This document shows positions 19,860 to 24,730 of a stretch of DNA of 24,730 nt, one piece after another. The stretch covers positions 1 to 24,730 of the IMG/VR virus record IMGVR_UViG_3300042866_000724; one strand, 5' to 3'. How positions within the stretch are numbered: the stretch's first letter is position 1; each line of letters opens with the position of its first letter. The notes beneath the pieces were generated by a model. It was not told the origin of the DNA. It ran no database searches and saw nothing but the letters and a program-made list of their open reading frames with translations. A program made the translations under genes and the position numbers. The stretch comes from a virus.

Positions 19860-20983
19860 GGATATACCTGACAAAGTACAGCACGCTAAGCACCGAGGAT
19901 CTACACCTCGTGGACGATCACGCATACCCGCAGCGGGCGCACTTCTTCCCGGAGCTGCTAAAGGCGACGAAGTCCGGCCTGTTCTACACGCCACAGCGCG
20001 CGGTGGAGCGCGTGGTCACGCCGGAGATGGTGGGGTACATCAGGGGCAACCCAGTCCCCGGCAAGACGGGGTTCATACTCGCGGGGGGCTCCCAATCCTG
20101 GAACTCCGGGGGAGTGCCCGTGGACGAGAGGTACTTCGACAACTCCCTGGCGTACGCGTACCGGATGGAGATCCTCACCGTGACGAACATCTTCGGCTCG
20201 CGGATCGCATCGCAGATCGGTGCCACGGACTACACCGCGACGGACGCCAGCACGTGCGCGTCTAGCCTTAAGGTTCTCATGGACGTTCGTCACCTGATCA
20301 ACCTGTACGGGTTCGACCGCGTGATAGTCCTCGGCTTTGAGGACACCATAAAGAACCAGCTCCTCACCTTCTTCGGATCGTCCGGTACCACACTCACGAA
20401 AGAAGACGACGACCGCGGAGCCAAGCCCTCATCCTTCGACAGCGTCAACCGTGGGTTCTACCTGGGGCAGGGTGCGGTGCTGGCCGTGTTCGAGTCGGAC
20501 AGGGCGCTCAAGGATAACCCCCAGGCAGAGCTCCTGGGGGCCTACACGGCCTCGGAGCACAACGCCAACCCCATAGGCCAGCTCGAGGACGGGCAGGGCT
20601 ACACGAGGGCTATACTGGGCGCCTTGGGGGATCGTAGCCCATCGGAGGTGGCGCTGATAAAAACACACGGCACCGGGACCGGGATGAACAACAAGTCAGA
20701 GAGGGCCGCTATCGAGGGTCTCTTCGATGACTTCATCGCCACATCGTACAAGCCACGCATCGGGCACACCATGGGCGCGAGCGGGTTGTTGGAGACATGT
20801 CTGCTGTTGGACGGCATAAAAAAGGGAGAGATACCGGAGATAAAGAACAGAACAGAGCGAGACACAAGATTTATATCAGAGCCCCAACCCGTTCCGAGGG
20901 GGCTCATGCTCTCGCTCGCGGCTGGCATGGGGAATGTTTTTTCAGCCGCATTATTTAACTACCATGATCATCAAAAAATATAA
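19856..20983 (+). CDS. Beta-ketoacyl-ACP synthase (KAS I/II type, 375 aa)
   Basis: Thiolase-fold condensing enzyme. Cys134 lies in TDASTCASSL, His271 in KTHGTGTGMN, and Lys299 and His304 in KPRIGHTMGASGLLE. The Cys-His-His set and the Lys-His spacing of five match the elongating FabF/FabB type, not FabH (Cys-His-Asn). It would extend acyl chains with malonyl-ACP, releasing carbon dioxide. It is shorter than FabF (about 410), lacks the usual VVTGxG start, and replaces the GFGG gatekeeper loop with GMGN, so substrate range may differ. It is translated by coupling after ACP. No ketoreductase, dehydratase, acyltransferase or thioesterase is seen in the window. Confidence 0.9.
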   Translation: MRIYLTKYSTLSTEDLHLVDDHAYPQRAHFFPELLKATKSGLFYTPQRAVERVVTPEMVGYIRGNPVPGKTGFILAGGSQSWNSGGVPVDERYFDNSLAYAYRMEILTVTNIFGSRIASQIGATDYTATDASTCASSLKVLMDVRHLINLYGFDRVIVLGFEDTIKNQLLTFFGSSGTTLTKEDDDRGAKPSSFDSVNRGFYLGQGAVLAVFESDRALKDNPQAELLGAYTASEHNANPIGQLEDGQGYTRAILGALGDRSPSEVALIKTHGTGTGMNNKSERAAIEGLFDDFIATSYKPRIGHTMGASGLLETCLLLDGIKKGEIPEIKNRTERDTRFISEPQPVPRGLMLSLAAGMGNVFSAALFNYHDHQKI

Positions 20984-21272
20984 AATAAACTGCGCCGCCC
21001 CGCGGCTGTCAGACGAAGAGCCGGACTTGATGGAGCAGGAGGACGTGGAGGGGATAACGTCGACGAGCTCTGAGGGCTGGGTGCCCTGGACGCACGACGA
21101 CTTGATCGACATACGCAGGATCGTGGACAGCAAGATGCCCGCGAAGCAGAAGGAGGTCGTGGAGGCTTTCTTGATGGGCAACACCGCCGCCGACCTTGGG
21201 GTCACGGAGAAGTACTGGAGGTATCATTTGAAACGAGCGCTTGAGCTCATACGCAAGGAGATGGGGGTATGA
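20964..21272 (+). CDS. Sigma-region-4-like HTH protein (102 aa)
   Basis: The C-terminal half (MPAKQKEVVEAFLMGNTAADLGVTEKYWRYHLKRALELIRKEM) has the length and helix-turn-helix pattern of sigma-70 region 4, which contacts the -35 element and the polymerase flap. The N-terminal half is acidic. ATG 20964 is taken; an in-frame ATG at 20934 would add ten residues, and neither has a strong ribosome site. It overlaps the ketoacyl synthase end by 20 bases. With the region 2-3 factor at 10976 it could form a split sigma, comparable in idea to T4 gp55 with gp33. A general HTH regulator is the alternative. Confidence 0.6.
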   Translation: MIIKKYKINCAAPRLSDEEPDLMEQEDVEGITSTSSEGWVPWTHDDLIDIRRIVDSKMPAKQKEVVEAFLMGNTAADLGVTEKYWRYHLKRALELIRKEMGV

Positions 21273-21514
21273 AGCACTACAAAGAGCTGTCAGAGATTGA
21301 GAACATTAGCATCGACCTGGAATTATTCGCGAGCGCCGTTCGCGTGATGTCGTTTGGTGCGCCGGAGGCTAACAAGCGAGACGTGGACAACATGATGCAC
21401 CACATCTCCTCCGAGCTGGACAAGATAAACGACAAGCTAAGTAGTTGCTTTAATGCTTTGTTTGAATCAATACGAGAGGAAAGCTTCAATGGGGCAAAAA
21501 AAGACGAGGTTTGA
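21269..21514 (+). CDS. Hypothetical helical protein (81 aa)
   Basis: ATG 21269 overlaps the previous stop. It is mostly helical with amphipathic spacing (DNMMHHISSELDKINDKLSSCFNALFESIREE), likely a coiled coil or helical hairpin. No family is recognised. Its 3' end overlaps the start of the next gene by 26 bases. Confidence 0.6.
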   Translation: MKHYKELSEIENISIDLELFASAVRVMSFGAPEANKRDVDNMMHHISSELDKINDKLSSCFNALFESIREESFNGAKKDEV

Positions 21515-21713
21515 TCTTGAGGACGCGATCATGCGCCTGTGGAGCTCCGACCAGGACGTGGAGACTGTATTCAAGTACTACTACGACCGCCAGGGGGAGG
21601 TTGACGTCGAGGAGATGGCTAACGCGCTGTTGGGGATAAAGCAGCTGATCCACATTCGCGGAGAGCTTGCGTTTGAGTTATTTGAAAAACTTATAAAGGA
21701 GGAGAAGCTATGA
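21489..21713 (+). CDS. Hypothetical phage protein (74 aa)
   Basis: ATG 21489 has GAGAGGAAAGCTTCA upstream; the open frame to 21453 is inside the previous gene and rejected. The product is acidic and helical (FDLEDAIMRLWSSDQDVETVFKYYYD, GELAFELFEKLIKEE). It looks like a conserved small phage protein, but I cannot assign a family. The stop overlaps the next start (ATGA). Confidence 0.6.
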   Translation: MGQKKTRFDLEDAIMRLWSSDQDVETVFKYYYDRQGEVDVEEMANALLGIKQLIHIRGELAFELFEKLIKEEKL

Positions 21714-21934
21714 ACCGCGAGATGAGAAGGCTGCTGGCAAAGCAGATGAAGCCCATGAAGGACCCCATCAAGGAGGCGCAGCGTGTCGAACGAGCCTCTG
21801 CCATGACCAAGGTCCTGATCAACCAGGCCCTGGGCACCGTCAAGGCGGCCAATCCACCGCCAGACACCAGCAAGAAATCCAGGAAAACCAATAAATTTTT
21901 CAGGGCCATAATGGGTTGGCTTTTGCATAAGTAG
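21710..21934 (+). CDS. Hypothetical basic protein (74 aa)
   Basis: ATG 21710 has AAGGAGGAGAAGCT upstream. The N-terminal half is a basic helix (NREMRRLLAKQMKPMKD), followed by helical QRVERASAMTKVLINQALG, a Pro/Lys-rich linker and a short hydrophobic end (FFRAIMGWLLHK). No family is recognised; nucleic-acid or membrane association are both possible. It is followed by the hairpin at 21940. Confidence 0.6.
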   Translation: MNREMRRLLAKQMKPMKDPIKEAQRVERASAMTKVLINQALGTVKAANPPPDTSKKSRKTNKFFRAIMGWLLHK

Positions 21935-21939
21935 AAGTA

Positions 21940-21964
21940 GGGCACGTCGGGAGACGCCCCTTTT
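21940..21964 (+). terminator. Probable weak intrinsic terminator
   Basis: GGG and CGTC pair with GACG and CCC around a GGGA loop, with two bulged bases, followed by CTTTT. It lies six bases after the stop of the 74-aa basic gene and before the packaging-related genes at 21997-22744. The stem is short and the U-tract modest, so read-through is likely. Confidence 0.45.
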
Positions 21965-21996
21965 CCCCAGCACAGATTTCCACAGAAAGGGAAACC

Positions 21997-22200
21997 ATGG
22001 AAGGTTTCAAGAAACTACCCAAGATGGCCGGAGGCGGAACACCACCCAGGCCAGAAGGCACGATCATGCCGGCCCCGGTGCGCCCGTTTAACCCCATGTC
22101 GCCACCCAAAAAAGAGGGCGTCAGAGGATCAGGCAAGACCCTGGCCGAGCTCATGGGCATGGACAAGAAAAAGTCCGGCGGAAAGGTAAAGAAAAAATAA
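21997..22200 (+). CDS. Hypothetical Pro/Lys-rich protein (67 aa)
   Basis: ATG 21997 has AAAGGGAAACC upstream. It has low complexity: Pro-, Gly- and Lys-rich, with a basic tail (MDKKKSGGKVKKK), likely largely unfolded. Similar basic short proteins often sit beside the small terminase in phages. Its last base is the first base of the next start (TAATG). No family is recognised. Confidence 0.6.
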   Translation: MEGFKKLPKMAGGGTPPRPEGTIMPAPVRPFNPMSPPKKEGVRGSGKTLAELMGMDKKKSGGKVKKK

Positions 22201-22355
22201 TGGCTACCCCATCCAAACCCGGCCTTTATGCCAACATCGCCGCCAAGCGCGAGCGGATAGCCAAGGGCTCGGGCGAGAAGATGCGCCAGCCCGGGCAAAA
22301 GGGCGCGCCCACCGCGAAGGCGTTCAAGGAGTCGGCGAAGACCGCTAAAAAATAA
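22200..22355 (+). CDS. Conserved small basic phage protein (51 aa)
   Basis: ATG 22200 overlaps the previous stop by one base, and the gene ends in the same way over the next start. The sequence GLYANIAAKRERIAKGSGEKMRQPG followed by GAPTAKAFKESAKTAKK is one I recognise as a recurring short phage protein, rich in Lys and Arg and probably nucleic-acid binding; function not established. It sits next to the small terminase, as usual. Confidence 0.7.
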   Translation: MATPSKPGLYANIAAKRERIAKGSGEKMRQPGQKGAPTAKAFKESAKTAKK

Positions 22356-22744
22356 TGGCAAAGCAAAAGTTTACCTTCAAGCCCGAGATGTGCGAGACGC
22401 TAGTCGAGATGGGCAAGCAGGGCGCGTCGCAGAAGATGATGTGGTCCGAGCTCGGCATCAGCAAGGACGTGGCCGAGAACTGGAAGAAGAAGTACCCAGA
22501 GTTCGCGGACGCGCTAGGCGTTGCGCTGGTGCACTCCCAGGCGTACTGGGAGCGCGAGCTACTGGCTAACGTAGGGAACAAGGCGTTCAACTCCAGGATC
22601 GCGGAGATCGCCCTGCGCGGTCAATTCCCAACGGACTACAAGGAGACTAGAGACCAGAAGCTCGAGGTCAAGGCGGACGTGGTCGTGGACTTCACCGGCG
22701 CGGTTAATGATCTGATCTCCCAGCTAAAAACAGCAAAACAATAA
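22355..22744 (+). CDS. terS: Terminase small subunit-like protein (129 aa)
   Basis: The N-terminal half has a helix-turn-helix (MCETLVEMGKQGASQKMMWSELGISKDVAENWKKKYPEF) followed by a helical ERELLANVGNKAFNSRIAEIALRGQF and a hydrophilic tail. This is the layout of phage small terminase subunits, which recognise the packaging site and load the large subunit. The assignment rests on fold pattern and neighbours; another HTH phage protein is possible. It is coupled to the 51-aa gene (TAATG). It is notably separated from TerL, which is on the opposite strand 17 kb away in this window. Confidence 0.7.
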   Translation: MAKQKFTFKPEMCETLVEMGKQGASQKMMWSELGISKDVAENWKKKYPEFADALGVALVHSQAYWERELLANVGNKAFNSRIAEIALRGQFPTDYKETRDQKLEVKADVVVDFTGAVNDLISQLKTAKQ

Positions 22745-22767
22745 CCCAATAAATTAGTCAACTACTG

Positions 22768-22796
22768 AACGGGACAGCCCAAAAAGCTGTCCCGTT
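22768..22796 (+). terminator. Strong intrinsic terminator
   Basis: AACGGGACAGC pairs perfectly with GCTGTCCCGTT around CCAAAAA, followed directly by TTGTATT. The U-rich tract is short but usable. It lies 24 bases after the small terminase stop and ends the long plus-strand unit. Its U-tract overlaps the shared TTTGTATTAGTAGTA motif, so termination and a new start are packed together. Confidence 0.8.
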
Positions 22797-22810
22797 TTGT
22801 ATTAGTAGTA
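22796..22810 (+). promoter_or_regulatory. Shared motif TTTGTATTAGTAGTA, candidate promoter of the DUF2800 operon
   Basis: Same 15 bases as the minus-strand copy at 6121-6135. Here it lies between the terminator at 22768 and ATG 22843, giving a leader of about 30 bases with AACAGGAAAACC as ribosome site. Two matching copies before separate units suggest a phage-specific promoter. Confidence 0.45.
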
Positions 22811-22842
22811 GTACAACTTAACCGCTAAACAGGAAAACCGAC

Positions 22843-23976
22843 ATGACCGCTCACGCCGTTCTATCAGCCTCCGCATCAAAACGTTGGCTAACATGTACCC
22901 CCTCGGCCCGTCTCGAGGCCACACTCCCAGAAATAAAACGATCCGCTGGCAGCTTTGACTATAGCCAGGAGGGCACCATGGCGCACACGCTGGCCGAGGT
23001 GAAGCTTCGCCACCACTACGGCCAGATCGGATTTGAGGAGTTCAAGAGAGAATCCGAAATCATCAAGGCCACCCCCTACTACAACGAGGAGTTTGAAGAG
23101 TATGTCGATAACTATGTGCTATATGTACGCAGCCAAATTGGTGAGGGGGACACTCCTCTATTTGAACAACGTGTGGATTATTCTGACTGGGCTCCTGACG
23201 GATTTGGTACTGCTGATGTCGTGGTACTGTCGAAGCACAAGGTTAGAGTCATCGACCTCAAGTTCGGCAAAGGCATCCCCGTCGAAGCCAAGGACAACTC
23301 GCAGCTCAGGCTCTACGCGCTCGGCGCCTGGAGCAAGTTCAAAGAAGACTACCCGGACATCAAAGAAGTCGAGTACACCATCGTCCAGCCCCGCCTCGAC
23401 AGCATCACAAGCGACGGCACCTCGATCGCGAAGCTCATCGACTGGGCGAACTACTTCGTCAAGCCAAAAGCCAAAAAGGCCTGGGCGGGCTCGGGCGAGT
23501 TCGTAGCAGGAGATCACTGCCAGTTCTGCCGGGCGAAGGCAACGTGCCGAGCCAGGTCAGACTTTGTTAACGAGATCGCCGCGCTAGAGTTCAGAGAGCC
23601 GGCGCTCCTGAGCGACGAAGAGATCGAGTTAGCATTTTCCCGATCGGGGCATTTGAAGTCGTATGTTAGCGATCTTGAGGCTTTCTTTACCGAACGGGCA
23701 ATAAACAAGGGCCTGTCCCCCAAGGGTTACAAGCTCGTCACCACAAAGACTCACCGACGCATAACCGACGAGCCCCTGGCGGCTACGATATTGCTTGACA
23801 AAGGTTTCAAAGAGGAGGAGATTATGGAACCGGCCTCGTTAAAGTCGATCGCGAAGCTGGAGAAGCTCGGGAAGAAGGGTTACGTGTCGGACCTGTTGTC
23901 GGTGCTAGTAATAAAGCCAGAGGGTTCGCCCAAGCTTGTTAAAGATGAGAACGACGCCGCGGAGGATTTTAAATGA
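22843..23976 (+). CDS. DUF2800 / RecB-like PD-(D/E)xK nuclease (377 aa)
   Basis: GFGTADVVVL and VRVIDLKFGKG followed by NSQLRLYALGAW form the PD-(D/E)xK core of RecB/Cas4-type nucleases. Cys18 together with Cys226, Cys229 and Cys235 (HCQFCRAKATC) fits the iron-sulfur cluster of this family. DUF2800 proteins are common in phage replication-recombination modules and are thought to be single-strand or end-processing exonucleases. The length is normal. ATG 22843 has CAGGAAAACCGAC upstream. Codons at about 23095-23225 prefer A/T at third positions in an otherwise G/C-preferring gene. Confidence 0.85.
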   Translation: MTAHAVLSASASKRWLTCTPSARLEATLPEIKRSAGSFDYSQEGTMAHTLAEVKLRHHYGQIGFEEFKRESEIIKATPYYNEEFEEYVDNYVLYVRSQIGEGDTPLFEQRVDYSDWAPDGFGTADVVVLSKHKVRVIDLKFGKGIPVEAKDNSQLRLYALGAWSKFKEDYPDIKEVEYTIVQPRLDSITSDGTSIAKLIDWANYFVKPKAKKAWAGSGEFVAGDHCQFCRAKATCRARSDFVNEIAALEFREPALLSDEEIELAFSRSGHLKSYVSDLEAFFTERAINKGLSPKGYKLVTTKTHRRITDEPLAATILLDKGFKEEEIMEPASLKSIAKLEKLGKKGYVSDLLSVLVIKPEGSPKLVKDENDAAEDFK

Positions 23977-24266
23977 AAAAGCAACAAATAGTAGCAAGCG
24001 CACTAAAAGATTACCTTGGTTTTGAAAATACAAACAAAACAGAAGATTTCACAGAAGAAGAACTTACCTCATTTGGGGAGCATTTGTTTGAGTACGGTGA
24101 AGATAAAAAACTTGAGGAAGCTATAAAAGTTTTAGAAAAACTTAAGACAAAGTTTGATTTTTTTCTTGAAGAAGCCGATAATTATCAAGTGAAAAAAACT
24201 TACGAAAATTATTCTATAGCCACCACAGAGTGTATTTATCAACTTAAGATGCTGGAAAGAATTTGA
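23973..24266 (+). CDS. Hypothetical helical protein of foreign base composition (97 aa)
   Basis: ATG 23973 overlaps the DUF2800 stop (ATGA). The gene is strikingly A/T-rich, using AAA, GAA and TTT codons, while its neighbours use G/C-ending codons. The product is helical and highly charged (EEELTSFGEHLFEYGEDKKLEEAIKVLEKLKTKFDFFLEEA), likely a small helical bundle. No family is recognised. The composition points to recent transfer; its perfect fit between coupled genes suggests it is expressed. Confidence 0.6.
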   Translation: MKKQQIVASALKDYLGFENTNKTEDFTEEELTSFGEHLFEYGEDKKLEEAIKVLEKLKTKFDFFLEEADNYQVKKTYENYSIATTECIYQLKMLERI

Positions 24267-24538
24267 AAAAGAGACAACAAATCGCAGACAACTACGTGGG
24301 CGGCGAGGAGCTGCTGTTCATGGACCAGGAGTACTTCGACGAGGCCATCATAGGGGTAGCAACAAACGCCCTCGGCATGATGGCCGTCGCGTACAGCGAG
24401 CCCAGAATTATTGAGATTCTAATCAAGCACGACAGGATGACCCCTGACGAGGCGATGGAGCACTATCAGTTCAACATCCTGGGCGCTTACGTTGGCGAGA
24501 ACACCCCCGTGTTCATTGACGACTTGGTGCTAGAATGA
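24263..24538 (+). CDS. Conserved phage protein of unknown function (91 aa)
   Basis: TTG 24263 overlaps the previous stop (TTGA), with GGAAAG upstream; no ATG is available before the conserved part. The motif DEAIIGVATN and DEAMEHYQFNILGAYVGENTP is one I recognise from small phage proteins in replication regions, with no settled function. It is acidic and probably alpha-beta. The next gene overlaps its stop (ATGA). Confidence 0.6.
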   Translation: MKKRQQIADNYVGGEELLFMDQEYFDEAIIGVATNALGMMAVAYSEPRIIEILIKHDRMTPDEAMEHYQFNILGAYVGENTPVFIDDLVLE

Positions 24539-24702
24539 GCCCCCACATCTTCTTGAGCCTGGTTGGTTTGATGTACATATTTACCACGCTCTCGTACTTT
24601 AAGGTGCGTCGTATTGGCATGATGGTGGCGTTTATAGGGTACACCATCGGCCAGGTTGGCCTCATAATTGACTCGTTTGAGGTTGGCGATAAATCAGAGT
24701 AG
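24535..24702 (+). CDS. Small two-span membrane protein (55 aa)
   Basis: ATG 24535 overlaps the previous stop. Two hydrophobic segments (IFLSLVGLMYIFTTLSYF and IGMMVAFIGYTIGQVGLII) flank a basic KVRR turn, with an acidic tail. It resembles small phage membrane proteins; function unknown. It is the last complete gene; the final 28 bases of the window show nothing I can call. Confidence 0.6.
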   Translation: MSPHIFLSLVGLMYIFTTLSYFKVRRIGMMVAFIGYTIGQVGLIIDSFEVGDKSE

Positions 24703-24730
24703 AATTGCAGTACCGGCACGGACCCGCCGG

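Noticed and set aside
14973-20983. Complete fatty-acid or polyketide synthase cluster
   Set aside because: Only AcpS, ACP and the condensing enzyme are present. I found no ketoreductase, dehydratase, acyltransferase or thioesterase; the methyltransferase at 11545 is not linked to them by position.
1-24730. Prophage or lysogeny module, tRNA genes
   Set aside because: No integrase, excisionase, CI-like repressor, attachment site or tRNA fold was recognised in the window.

Overview
The window is part of the genome of a tailed double-stranded DNA phage (Caudoviricetes) with a bacterial host. The evidence is a head-packaging block (portal, large terminase, a separate small terminase), a PrimPol-D5 primase-helicase, a phage-type sigma factor, many tiny tightly packed genes and very short intergenic gaps. 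The DNA is GC-rich with strong G/C preference at third codon positions, apart from a few AT-rich genes and patches that look imported. No integrase, repressor or tRNA was recognised, so there is no evidence for lysogeny. The host cannot be named from the sequence.

Layout. Positions 1-6115 are on the minus strand: portal (truncated by the window edge), a 454-aa structural-type protein, large terminase, a free-standing intein-like (Hint) homing-endonuclease protein, and a small protein. Positions 6116-7130 have no convincing gene. They are dense in palindromes and direct repeats and hold a perfect DnaA box, which fits a control region and possible replication origin between divergent units. From 7131 to 24702 everything is on the plus strand. 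A run of small early genes (7131-10989) leads to a sigma factor and a methyltransferase (10976-12150), then primase-helicase and holo-ACP synthase (12676-15347). Next come small genes, a DUF3310 protein, a metallopeptidase-like protein, a VRR-NUC nuclease, an HNH endonuclease, an SNF2-type helicase, an acyl carrier protein and a ketoacyl synthase (to 20983). The last part has a sigma-region-4-like protein, small genes, the small terminase, a terminator, and a RecB-like (DUF2800) nuclease operon.

Two things stand out. First, four intergenic gaps between 7576 and 8701 each fold as a complete type I hammerhead ribozyme: the CUGACGA and GAAA core, three stems, and a UC cleavage position. Compensatory changes occur between copies. 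Each sits directly after a stop codon, or in one case around it, and just upstream of a conserved leader with a ribosome-binding site. Self-cleavage would cut the early polycistronic RNA into single-gene messages. Second, the phage carries a minimal acyl-chain set: holo-ACP synthase, acyl carrier protein with its DSL serine, and a ketoacyl-ACP synthase with an intact Cys-His-His triad. ACP and synthase are translationally coupled to each other and to the helicase gene. This looks like a phage-encoded elongation module of the fatty-acid or polyketide type.

Other notable structure: two copies of a 121-123 bp inverted repeat with three 9-bp iterons per arm bracket the early module (6236-6358 and 12530-12650). 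A repeated leader element carries a five-codon micro-ORF. Sigma regions 2-3 and a region-4-like domain are in separate genes. Two neighbouring genes run far out of frame into the next gene.
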